Shown piece by piece: positions 45,728 through 57,460 of a stretch of DNA of 64,000 nucleotides (the first letter of the stretch is position 1; every line of letters starts with the position of its first letter). A model generated the notes under the pieces. It was not told the DNA's origin, ran no database searches, and saw only the letters and a program-made list of their open reading frames with translations. This DNA comes from Amphiduros pacificus (lineage: Eukaryota; Annelida; Polychaeta; Phyllodocida; Hesionidae), in contig OX439000.1 in NCBI GenBank assembly GCA_949316495.1, positions 71,368,570 to 71,432,569 on the forward strand, given 5' to 3'. The position numbers were made by a program, and so were the translations under genes.

Positions 45728-48700
45728 TTAATATCATCGTGTATTCATGAGTATGTGTATTAATGTTTAATGTTTAACACTATATTTCGCATGGAGCGCT
45801 CTAGTGCTGCCCTTGTTGGTGAAACTACTGCGTCCGCGTGTATGACTTGGTATATGAAGGATGATTATGCTTAACCGCCACTTGGCGCCACCTGGTTGAA
45901 TATTGTTCCGTTACAGTGGAATTCTATGTTCATATATATCATTGTGTAAGGTAACCTAAATGATCTTTATTTTTAATGATTCAATATTATGCAATCACAT
46001 TAATTCTTGTATATTTCTCTCACAAACTCACCAACCATCCACAATGGTACGTAGCAAAAATATAATTGTGTTATAACGATGTAACCTACATTTTTGGTTA
46101 TGTTCTTTACAGTTACTATGTATTATAATGATTTCTTACCTGATAAACTGGAATTATGCTGATCACCAAACTTGCACATGTATCCTCAGAAGTGTAAACA
46201 AATAGCTTGTATCACAGGTAACGGTAAAAGTCTGCCACTACAGACATGAGTTTATAACTGTAATCACCAATCATTCATTCATTGAACACCTTTGTTATGC
46301 AAGAATGCATCCATAGAAAGGGACGTTGACTCTGGCGTTGTCCAGTTTCGACCCTCACGCTCCACATCATCCAAAACTCGTTGCAATACATAGTCATCTT
46401 CCGTGTATAGTGATTTTCTTCCTCTTTTCTTTTTCTCTTCTGCCCTTTCTTCCTCATCCTCACCAGCCCTGTAACAGAAAATGAAATTTTTGGAAAAGCT
46501 TCTATTCCTTTCAGGGAATATTTATACATATATATTGTTCCATGACCATTGACCTCTTACGTAATGACTATTTTTGCCACAGGTTTGCCATGACGGCTGT
46601 TGTGTCTGACTTGGCGTTGGTCGAAATTCTTTATTCACACATTGAAATATGACGCTTGCAGAGCTCTTTGATTTGAGCAGAAACCCTGCAGCCTTGTTCT
46701 TCAGAGTTTCGTCTTTTACTCCAAACATAATATAAAACTTTTTACCCATGTTATACTTTGATATTTGCGAAGTTGACGCTACAGAAATTTTTACATTTGA
46801 CACTTATAAGTCAGTTAACTTCATTTGGAGAGTGCAATTAACAGTCCTCAGAGTACTGTTTCCCGCCTTACGTGCCCTACCGGCCCATTCATCTTTGTCT
46901 GTATTTTTCGGTCATTCGTGCTTTCCTGGAATCTCCTGTCAGTCAGGCGTGCTGTGATGAATATAACTTTTCAGCTCTGTCAAATAGCCGTATAATAATG
47001 TGAAAGATATTTGATGTAACTAAATATACAGGCTTTTGCCGTCTGCGTCTCAAGTGCCATAGCCCGTGCTTGGCCTGTGGAGTTTTAATTATTTTCTGGG
47101 ATCAACCACGTATGGCTAGCTATCCGAGGTCATTTTCGTGCCCTCTAATTATGGATGTGCTAAAGACGGAGCATGTGGTTTGAATATTCACTCCCTTGCC
47201 ATAATACAAGATACCTTGCAGAGGTTGACGACATACAAATGAATGTTAGGTCAGTTACAGTGCCCATGATGACTGCATATTGTCCTACGAACATAAATGT
47301 TTGCTTATGCCTATAGTCTTAGCTAGAATTGAGAAGATAACAAAGTAGACGGAATTGTCTGCAGATTGCATAAATATATACATTACCTTGCTTTGATCAA
47401 TTCCATGTGGCGGCAGAGCATACATCCACGTCCAGGCACCCTCGCGGCTTGACCGTTATGGGATTTCCCACATCCGCTGTTTGTTACAAACATTTCGCGC
47501 TTGTCCTTTTTATGGACCTTTTTTCACTAATCCATGTATAATTCACTTTTAAGTTGTAATTATGATTATTGTATCCTTCGTTGATGATGACTTAGGTTCA
47601 TTGTCTTTTTATAAACTTGATGTTTTTGCAAAGTTACCATGTCCTAATCCTGACCTGACGATCACCTGACATTTTTGCATTTTTGCATAATTTAGCGTGG
47701 CGCGCGACCGTTCGAATCCTTTCTTGATTCCTCACTCACCACTGTATCCCATAGGCAGTGCTGCCTCCTGGCGTTTCGTGCTCGCCACCTGTTGGCGGTC
47801 CTTTGAAAAAGGATCATTGAGCATCATGTGTGTGTTTCTGCATACGTGACTTTAATTCGCTTTCAACACTTTTGCAAGTGTTTTGAATATACCCAAACCA
47901 GAATGAATGCGTCATATAGCATTTTGTAACATTTGTCTAATAATTTGTGTCTTGATCAAATTGTATGGGTGTCCATCCATATCATCATTCTCTCCGCCTC
48001 CTTTTAAGTGCGGCACTTCGCACCTTACTACTGACTCTCTTTCCTTTTCTTTTGATTTTTCTTCCTTTTTTTCTTCTTCTTCTTTCTCTTTTTATCTTTG
48101 CCTTTTCTTTGATAAGTGATATCGTACGTTACAACCATTAAAAGGAATAAGTAATTAGGCTTATATAAGAGTATTTTACACTTTTACACTGTTACTCAGA
48201 TGATTACTTTTAAAGTAATAATAAGATTTTTTGTTTGTACCATATGGTATATGTGTGTTTAATTTCATGTATGTTTACTGTTAGAAGGTCTAAAAGCCTT
48301 GGTGAAAATTCATTGATGGTACATATCATCTCCTACGGGTGATCTGATTGTTATTTCTGTAAGGAAAATTCGCCACTACTCCTGCTTGTAATATGTAACT
48401 TGCTTCTTTGGATTGCTGTTGAAAGGAAATATGAAACCCACAATTTCTTCCATCACCTTGGTCCCTCACTTATGGGTAACGCAATATTTTGTTTCTTTTT
48501 CCTCTTGCTTGATTAGAATTCTGCGAGCCACGTTCCTTGACGGAAATTAGACGGTTATTTATAAACAATAATATTAGTAGATTATCTTAATTTGTCGTGT
48601 TGTTTCTCGTTTCTTTTGACTGTTGTTGAAAGGAAATCAGGAACCCATGTTTTCTTCTTCTTTTTCTTTATCTTTGCGTGTCTGTTTCAACACTGAGCTC

Positions 48701-51130
48701 CTGCTCTCTGCTCTCCGTCTTGGGTGCGTTCGTGGTATGACAATTGATTTAATATGATAATTGATTTAATATGTTATTTTGTTTAATATAACAATTACTT
48801 TAATATAACATTTGGTTTAATATGACAATTGATTTAATATGATAATTGATTTGATATGATATCTTGTTCAATGTGATAATAAGTTTAATACGATAATTGG
48901 TTTAATACATTAATTGCTTAATGACTAATGATTATATATTCCATGTGTATTATGATTACGGGTTGATCTTATTTTTTTTTTTTTCTCTACCATTATCTAT
49001 GTAATGAGGTAAGTGTCAATAGGCGCTGGAGTAAGCTTGTATGCTGTTAAAACGGAGTATTGCATCGTTTGCCTACATACACACATATTACAGATCCTTT
49101 GTCAATCGACAATTAATTAAATATTCATTTGAAGACAGCTGAGAATACCCCACTTTGTAAAATTTGTCGTTTGCTCTTCTCAGGCTTTTTGACTGGTATG
49201 TGACGTTTTTTGAACTAGAAATAATGATGGACCACATTACTATATGTCTTATATTTCGCAGGGATCGAAATTATTAATGTGTGATGCCATTTGACAGAGT
49301 TTGGTTGTTTGTTTGGGGTTTTGCCTCGCTTTCGACTTCATTGAGTATGTTGTGTACCTCATAGTTCGATACATTAAATACCTGTATGGTTGTTCTTAAA
49401 AATTATGTTTAATTTGTACTCAACACATTATCCATACATGACGTTCTGCCAGAGACCGTGATTGTCCATGACAGTTGTATTTTCGTAGTGTTCTGTATTA
49501 CAACTACATACTGGTGTACTAAACTGTGTTATACTACTCTGTTTTAGATTGTGGACGGTTACCGGGTTTTTCGCCCAATGCTTCGAACACTTGGAGATGA
49601 ACCTTCCATGTTACATGCTAGGTTCTAGTGCCCTCAACCGTCCATCCTTTTTGGATGTGACTCATTTGAAGTTGTCTCTCTGTGGGATTCCCCCCCATTT
49701 TTGCTTCTTCTTGTAAAAAATTTTAACTATAGCTTATTTTGCATTTTCATTATCATGTATTTGGTACACGATCTTAACTTAAGGGGATAGGATATTTCCT
49801 ACCTGGTTGGCACCTCCTTGTTTTCCTGGTATTGGATTAAGTGATGTTATATGAATTCATTACTGTAATTTTCGATTTACGGTTGGCTTAATGTTTATAT
49901 CTCGGACGTACTATGTGTATCAATTTGCATTTCGCTGTATGAAGCAGTTCCCCCTGCTGATGTTTCTCTCACCTTAACCATTTCAGTTCTTAATTCATAT
50001 GTCTGGCATTTGGTTATTACTTGCGCATGTGTGAAGTCCTCCAATTGCTGTACATAATGTTGTTTGTAGTTATCTTAATTGACTTAGAGTATGTTGTGCT
50101 TCACTAAGATGTAGTAATATTTTTAACATGATAATATTAAGACGTAATAATACCCCTATTTTCCGTGTATTAGGTATGTTAATGACAAGCTATTGAAAGT
50201 AAATATGACGAGCATGAACACTACGGTATTAATTATCCGTCAGTGGGATTATCATCTTTTGTTGTTTAATAAGACGACCTTTTCTTGGTGTATTTTACTT
50301 TTGTATTTTAATTGTGTATTTGTTATCCCAATGTTATGTGTCATAATCTGCTCTTTCAATTTGCACACCTGATCTCGGCTGTCAATTTGTAAATTTCCTA
50401 TCTTACGTATTGAGTTATGAAGTCCTGACAATACATGGAACATCCTTTCTGTACTGATTGCATATTCCTTACCTTCACCCTGTTGTCTCCAGATCAGAGA
50501 ACACTTACGCGTTAATTAATAGAGTCCTGGAAATACGTAATGCATCCTGGATTTAAACTATCCTAGCTTTGGTTTGTCTTTCATTGTTCCACAAGGAAAT
50601 ATCCAGAAATGATTTTAGTACTGCAATATTTGTTATAAATTGTGTTCAGTAATTAATGAACATAATGCTATCCAATATATAGTTAATAGAATGTATACTA
50701 TAATCAATACAGAATCAGGGATTTTACATTGCTCTCCTATTTTTAAGTTAATGGTACTTGTACTTGTAACTACTGGAATTAAGCACTCCTTCATTCATCC
50801 CACAATGGTGACTGTTGTTATTAATATATTGAAGCTAGTTCTAAACTGTTCACTTATGTACTTAATAGTTAGTGTAAGGTTTTTCTATAATTGATCCTTC
50901 GGTGTATCTTATTGTTGTATTTTATTGTGTCTGTGCGTAGTATTTTATCTCGATGTACACTGCGTTCATAAAACTTTGATATTGTAAACCATGTATTAAT
51001 ATTGTAAGTCTGGTTTAGGTTTGGTTTATGGCATTGGCGACTGGCATATTGGTAAATTAAGTATTTTAAAATTATAGTTTGGTACTCTCGTCTGAAACAC
51101 GAGGACGTGTTTAGTCGAAGGGGGACCGAG
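45728..51130 (+). other. Long internal region of the LTR element without recognised pol
   Basis: About 5.4 kb of AT-rich sequence in which no RT, RNase H, integrase or host domain is recognised on the plus strand. On the minus strand there are coding-like segments at about 47520-47392, 46803-46561 and 46468-46280, with splice-like edges; I do not recognise them. A small SINE-tail-like scrap (GTTTGTTTGGGGTTTTG) lies at about 49308-49324. Confidence 0.5.
48736..48925. repeat. AT-rich ~20-bp tandem repeat
   Basis: About nine imperfect copies of TTTAATATGATAATTGA and relatives. It lies inside the LTR element's internal region. Confidence 0.75.
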
Positions 51131-51866
51131 TGTAGGATATAGATTACACACCCAGAGACTCTTGAGAACATATAGACATTCATAGACAATCACGAACGTC
51201 ATTGATGGTTGATGCATTGCCATAACCACCACACTGAGAGATCACGTGCAGACGGACGAGCCCATGTCGGATACGCAGGCAGGATGAGTCCATCACGTGC
51301 AGACGGACGAGCCCATGTCGGATATGCAGGCAGGACGAGCCCAAGAGGTGTCGCGTGAGGAGGAGATGCAGGCAAGTTCCACACACAACACAGAGTGATC
51401 CATATAGCGGCCCACAACCATTGGATCCGGGGAGTTTAGAGACCGAGACGAGACGGAGAAGACCGCGACCGCTTGCTTGCCACAGAAGATCCACGACTCT
51501 CAGTATCGTGACTGCATAGACTTTGGTGTTTTGTGTATAGCTAGGATCTCATAAGTATCATGCATTTGGGTAGTTCATATGCCTCGCTCATTGCCATGCC
51601 GGCCTAGCCAGACAAGGAAGATTCACAGCACCGAATAAAGGTAACTATTGTGTAGTGTATATCCTGTGTCTGCAGTCCTTATTACCTGATACCTTCACCT
51701 GGGTAGATAGGGTAGCTAGGATCCGTGCCCCGACTCACAGCCAGCGAGTTAGATACATCGTACAGTACAGTACGGTAGAGTGGAGAGTAGAGTAGCTATC
51801 TATGGTAGAGTATCGATCCCCCGTCCACGTCCCCCAACGACGGATACTCTCCATTGGTGGGTAACA
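51131..51866 (+). repeat. Right LTR of the large element
   Basis: 736 bases from TGTAGGATATAGATT to GGGTAACA, followed by ATAT. The antisense open frame at 51180-51494 has a twin in the left LTR (42433-42747), which simply reflects LTR identity. Confidence 0.9.
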
Positions 51867-52018
51867 ATATTACTTAGTAGATGTGATCAACCTTTGAGGG
51901 GCTTGAATAATTATGATATTGGGTGACCTTGGGCAATTTTCAAGGTCACAGGACCCAATTATCTAAATCAGATATTTGTGATATTTTTCAAAACACGATA
52001 AATAGCATTTATTCTGAT
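51867..52018 (+). repeat. TCAAGGTCA-bearing repeat, middle segment
   Basis: It continues the repeat broken at 42107: ATGTGATCAACCTTTGAGGG, then GGGTGACCTTGGGCAATTTT and CAAGGTCACAGG. It is interrupted again at 52019 by the fold-back TIR element and resumes at 53930. Confidence 0.7.
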
Positions 52019-53929
52019 TACCGTATTTACTCGAATATAAGACGACTCATGTATAAAACGACCCCGAAAAATGGAGGTTATTTTGCTTGAAAAGACCTAT
52101 TTCCGAATATAAGACGAGTCGTGTATAAGACGATGGTCTTATACTCGAGTTATTACAGTAAAACATAAATATGATGTTCATACTTTTTAAATAAGGAATA
52201 TCGGACGGATCCATTTTAATTGCGTTTTAAACGATATATAGTGGTATTTACCCAATATTATCATAAATTATGCTTCGCAGGTCGAGAATTTTTCCACGAA
52301 GTAAAACATAATACCATGTACGTGACGTCGCGGTAATTCATGTCCGCAACACGAGGAGAAGCCAGGGATCCATCGTTGTGCAATATATTAATATTTCAAT
52401 GCGAGTTGGTACATTCCAATTGTTTTTGCGCCAAAAATAAGAGCTTGTCCCCATCACTCCCGGTGCTCCCGCTTTTTAAAATGACAACCTAGTATTGCGT
52501 AATGCATGTCAAATGGATGAATTAATTTGTGATAATATTGGGTAAATAACTTTTATTATCATTTAAAACGCAATTAAAATCGATCCGCTACGTCTGATGT
52601 CTATTATTTCGAAATGCTTTGTTTTGACTTTGTTTTCACTGATTCCAATTATTAGCGTTCACAGTTTTGCATTTCGTCATTGTTTCTACTGCTTTAAGTT
52701 GTGTCTTTCCTTTTTGACAGAAATGCTTTCACATGCAAATCAATTTTAATTGTGTTTTAAATGAAAAATAAAGGTATTTACCCAATATTATCACAATTAC
52801 GCTTCTCAGGTCGAGAATTTCTCCATGTCCTTGATCTTAGCATCAAAACAAAGCGTGTTATAAACGATAATAATTAAAAGCGATATAATTAATATCTTTG
52901 GCAAAGAAATATTCAACCACGTGTAGACAGTAGTCCGCCTGTCCAATATTTGCTTTCACGCTAGTATTGGGTAATGCATGTTAAATGGGTGGATGGTTTT
53001 GTTATGTTCTCGACCTGCAAAGCGTATTTTGTGTTTATATTGGGTATATGATTTTATTTATCATTTAAAACGCAATTCTCCTGCAAATCTGCAAAGTCAA
53101 TGATCACATGATTTGAGAGTCACGTGGCCAATTGATCCGCCACGTCACGGACATCGTATTTACGTTTTACTTTTACTTCTATGTGTATTTAATTTATTAT
53201 TTAATTTTATCACACAATTCAATTCTGGCTTTGATGTCTTCCCATTCAGTGGTGTGAAAATTAGTAAAATTTCACTGATAACAATTATCAGCGTTCACAG
53301 TTTTGCGGCATTTGTTTCCACTGTTTTGAGTCGTGTCTTCCCTTGTTGACAGAAATGCTTTCACACGTGGATCGATTTTAATTGCGTTTTAAATGGATTG
53401 ATGGTTTTGTTCTGTTCTTAAACAATTTGTGATAATATTGGGTAAATACCTTTATTTATCATTTAAAACGCAATTAAAAATCGGTCCGATATACATTATG
53501 TTTTCTTTTGATGCTTTTCAAAATTATGACCACGTGTTGCGTAATGCATGTTCTAAACGGATGGATGTTTTTTTTCTGTTCTGGATCTGCAAAGCATATT
53601 TTGTATTAATATTTAGTAAATACCTTTATTTATCATTTAAAACACAATTAAAATCGATCTGCTACGTCTGATATCCGTTATTTTGAAAATATGAACATCG
53701 TATTTACGTTTTACCGTAAATATTTGAGTATAAGACTGTTAAATCGATCCGCTATGTCCGATATTCCTTATTTCGAAAATAAGAATGTTTGTAATGAAAA
53801 CACGTAGTGCCGTAATTTTTGGGCGTAAATCCTCGTCCACAGGTTGCTTTCGTGTATAAGACGACCCCCCTAACATTAACTAAGGATTTGTTGACAAAAA
53901 CCTCGTCTTATACACGAGTAAATACGGTA
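52019..53929. mobile_element. Fold-back TIR element, copy 2 (complete)
   Basis: The left end TACCGTATTTACTCGAATAT and the right end, whose complement is TACCGTATTTACTCGTGTAT, form inverted termini of about 27 bases. TA lies at each outer edge and may be a two-base target duplication. The 1.9-kb interior is built from a ~100-bp monomer (TTTGTGATAATATTGGGTAA through ACGTCCGATATCCGTTATTTCG) in both orientations: reverse near 52180 and 52735, forward near 52525, 53030, 53424, 53605 and 53740. A second module, TTTTTGACAGAAATGCTTTC, is also repeated. There is no transposase, so it is non-autonomous. A Tc1/mariner-type origin would suit TA but is unproven. Confidence 0.8.
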
Positions 53930-54300
53930 CATATATTTTACTCAATATATTTGTTCATAACTTTTTGATAAAAATATGAAACTGGGTCACAGTGATCTAC
54001 TTAAAGGTCATATAGATCACAGCTTCTATAATATTGTGAATCTATTCCTTTACAAATCAGAGATGAGCTTGATAATATAGGAAAATTTCCATATTTTATT
54101 TTGGTGCACTTTTTATGACCTTGGGTCAAGGTCAAGTTCATGAACAGCACAAAAGAACTTCGCTTGTGTATGTTATATTTTCTTCAAGATTGCAGCAACA
54201 TCAAAATGATTTGGCAGATGTGATCAACCTATGAGGGGCTTGGAAAAGTTCAATGTTGGGTGACCTTGTGCTATTTTCAATGTTTAATAACTTCAGCAGC
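53930..54300 (+). repeat. TCAAGGTCA-bearing repeat, right segment
   Basis: It resumes after the TIR element, with GGTCACAGTGATCTACTTAA, then a second unit start TGACCTTGGGTCAAGGTCAA at about 54116 that parallels 42013. The region therefore held at least two tandem units before the insertions. Confidence 0.7.
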
Positions 54301-55064
54301 GAGAAAGAATGCACCAGCCCTCGAAGGGGGATTGGTCACAGGGTGTTGATTTTATTCCCTTACTAGACAAACTGATTTATGAGTTATCATTAAAATATTG
54401 TTATTCCTCTTTAAGATCATCATTTATGGTCATGGCCTTTGGTTCAATGACAAATAAAACATTGTTTTAAAACTTTGTTATGAAATACATTCAGAATAAT
54501 TTGGTAAGAAATATATATACATACTGTTTACTATACAGTTTTTGTGGGTAAACTTACACAGATTTATATTTCTTTAAAGCATTCATGAAACCTGGAAGGT
54601 TCCAGGTGATTTTACAGTTATATGAAAACAATATATGATCTTAAAATTGACATACGTACAGGCTATCTGTCTGAAATCCACAAAAGAACATCTGCTCCGA
54701 GAATTATGATTTTTTGTGACCACCAAGTACTGCCAGTACTGGACAGGAAGTGAGTTGTGTGACCTTGACCTTTGAACTGTCAGGGGGCTCCGTAAGTCAC
54801 AGGAGGTGTTGTTTACCAATTGTCAAAATTGGAGCAACACATTTTCTGCCTTTTTTTCACTATTCAGAGAATGAATTGGAAGATAACACTCATCATGATT
54901 ATCATGCCTTTTCTTGGCTTTCTTTTGTTGGTAAAATTATTAAAACAGATGAATATTTATGAAGTTATAAATGAAGAAAAATCATTATTTTTTAAAAATT
55001 ATATGTTTGCAAAAAAAAGTATTAAAAAAAATCTATACAGCCCAGCCTTTAAGTTGGAATCCAT
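54301..55064. other. Non-coding stretch
   Basis: No gene recognised. AGGTTCCAGGTGATT and GTGACCTTGACCTTTGAACT phrases link it weakly to the neighbouring repeat family. Confidence 0.35.
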
Positions 55065-55330
55065 GCAACCTTTGATGTCTTCCCATTCAATGGTGTGAAA
55101 AACCCCAAATTGCATCTAAGAGGTCAAATCATAAATTTCACTGATACCAATTATCAGCATTCACAGTTTTGCCATTCAAAGTCCTTGTGATTTAAGGCCA
55201 AACCAGTGATCAAAGGGTTTAATGTCACTTTTTCCATATCCATGGTCCTTTAGGTTAAGGGGGATTCTATGCAGTCTTTGAGTCATGTCTTCCCTTTTTG
55301 ACACAAAGGTTTTCACATGTATAAGATATT
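55065..55330. repeat. Fragment of the fold-back TIR element family
   Basis: TTTGATGTCTTCCCATTCAA, CACTGATACCAATTATCAGC and CATGTCTTCCCTTTTTGACA appear in the same order as at 53230-53360 and 35060-35165. A stretch in the middle (about 55165-55265) is different, so the copy is disrupted. Confidence 0.7.
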
Positions 55331-55844
55331 TTTCAAATAAATAGTATACTTTCCCATAAATGATATAACTGTATCATTCACAATCATAAGATATTTGTCA
55401 CAGCCCTATGATATTTGTCACAACCATAAAATATTTGTTACAACCATGACAGTTATTTCATTGATTCAAATAATATTAAAATAATCTTATGTTGTTCTGA
55501 AGTATATTCCTGGCAAAAAATTGTACAAAACATCTCCACTCTGTTTCCCAAGCTGGACAGGTGCCCAACTGGTAACTCATTAGGTGTTTACACGAGATCA
55601 CAGACCAGCTGAACAAAGCTTGTTGACAAAGTGTTCAATTGCTGGTATAGGTTTCAGCAGACAACTGATCAACTTTCAAGTGTCACAGAAAGTCATTAAC
55701 AGCGAATATTTTGGGTACAACTACATAAAAGCACTGTTTAGGGTATAATCATTCATGTTATGTAAAGAAAATGTGTCTGAAAGTACGGTTTCATGAATGC
55801 TTTAAAATTTAGGATACGTTCATTAAGAAAGTCATTTGACAATT

Positions 55845-57460
55845 ATCATGCTCATTTAACTTACATTTATCATGCTCATTTAACTTACATAAATGAAAAT
55901 ATTCAACTGTATGAAATATTTGAATTAAATAACTTCATAATTGTAGATTGCGCGTTATTTAAAAAAAATGAGAAAAACCCATATTTGATACATGGCTTGA
56001 CCTTTGACATTGATATTTTCATTTTCAAAAGGTCAAATATGAAACTATAAAGATTGGTTTGATAAAATAAAGACCGGCCCCACTAGCACAGTTGGTAGTG
56101 TGTAGGAACTGTGCCTTTGTTGGTGATAAGTGGAGGACTGGAGGTGGTGGGTTCGACTCCCACTGCCGGCAGTGTTACTTTCACACTGGTTAAAAGGCTC
56201 GAAAGTCGACCTGATATGGCCATAGTTGCTGAAAGGGTCGTAAAAACACCATTGATGAAATAATTGCATACATTTTAGATCAGTAATGATTCATTGAGAA
56301 ATATTTATATAATCCCTGAGATTTGTTTAAATCAGACAAAATTTCCGATGAAATTTATCATTTTTTTGTATTTTGACCTTGACCAATTGACCTTAATTTG
56401 ACCTTTTCATCCCAGAATTCCATATCAATGAATAGGTTTTGTGATATGCAAGATATGTGAGCAGAATCATACACATTGTTCTATAATTGTTGTTGTTAAC
56501 ACATTATTTGTATAAAATCAGCATTTTTGCACATCATTATTGTGCAGATTTACACCAATGACTTTGGACAATAATTTGAAAAAAACATGTTATTTAAGTT
56601 TAAATTCTATACAGAAATATTTTACAGGCTTGTAATAACCAAACTAACTAGCTTAAATCATACATCTTATTAAATTATATATGTTTTTGTTTCATAACAT
56701 TTGTTCTACTTATTTCTCAAAAATCAGTAAAAATGAGAAAAATGTCATAAATTTGATGCATGACCTTGACTTTAACCTTTGACCTTGAATATGTTTTGTT
56801 TTACCAACATCAACTAGAGCCCCTCCGGTGTGATTGTGAGAGATTATGTTCATTTCCCATGTGATTAAGGTGTCTTGTGATATAATTGTATATTGAAGAG
56901 CAAAAATGACAAATTTGATTTTTCATTTTTTCCTCAGGGTTTAAAATAAAAAATTAAAAAGTTCCCGCAAATTTTATTGTTGATGTTGGTAATATAGGTG
57001 TTGCTCTATATTGCAATAATAGTGAGACTTCTGGATCTGGCTGGCCTTGTCCATAAACTTGGCTTGTTTTTCACATTTTGGCTCTAGTTCCGAACATGGC
57101 CACCAGGGGACACCACTATATTGATTTAAGTAAAGGTCAAATATGAAAATCTAAAGACTGGTCCTATATAATAAATACATGCATCATAGATCAATACATT
57201 TTCATTAAGAAATATTTTGATGCAAATATTGCAGAATTTAGGGATTTTTATTTTTCAAATGTGTGTTTTTTGTTAAAAAGGGGTACCTTGACTTTGGGGT
57301 GTTTAAATGATGTTACCATGGCAACCATCAATTTCTGAAAAGAATCCCTTGGCAAAAATCTTAGTTAGACCCTACCCTTTCAAATGATATATGGCTTGTC
57401 TTGATCTGTGAGAACACCCTTCGCCACATTTTGAAGGTTTTTACAGGCAGAGCCTCTTAA
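55845..57460 (-). repeat. Arm 2 of the 1.4-kb dispersed repeat, containing a SINE
   Basis: The reverse complement of 32350-33785: ATTCCATATCAATGAATAGG (56419), CTCTAGTTCCGAACATGGCC (57080) and ATGATATATGGCTTGTCTTG (57383) pair with the first arm. The extra length over arm 1 is mainly the SINE at 56071-56253. Confidence 0.82.
56071..56253 (+). mobile_element. tRNA-derived SINE, family 2, with target duplication
   Basis: A box TAGCACAGTTGG and B box GGTTCGACTCC lie in a tRNA-like head, followed by a short body GAAAGGGTCGTAAAAAC. GATAAAATAA (56061-56070) and GATGAAATAA (56254-56263) flank it with one mismatch. Arm 1 at about 33580-33600 has no insertion at the corresponding site, which confirms the boundaries. 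Confidence 0.85.

Larger units (their letters stand above)
42108..51866 (+). mobile_element. Large LTR retroelement with gag and protease only recognised
   Basis: Direct repeats at 42108-43119 and 51131-51866 both begin TGTAGGATATAGATT and end GGGTAACA, so they are TG...CA LTRs. ATAT flanks both outer ends (42104-42107, 51867-51870). Inside are a gag frame (43350-44861), an aspartic-protease region (about 45140-45727), then about 5.4 kb without a recognised reverse transcriptase, RNase H or integrase. A purine-rich tract (GAAGGGGGACCGAG) precedes the right LTR. The element is broken or non-autonomous as an LTR retrotransposon. About a dozen LTR differences by eye suggest it is older than the gypsy-type neighbour but still fairly young. 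Family probably gypsy-like from gag and protease style; not certain without an RT. Confidence 0.85.
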
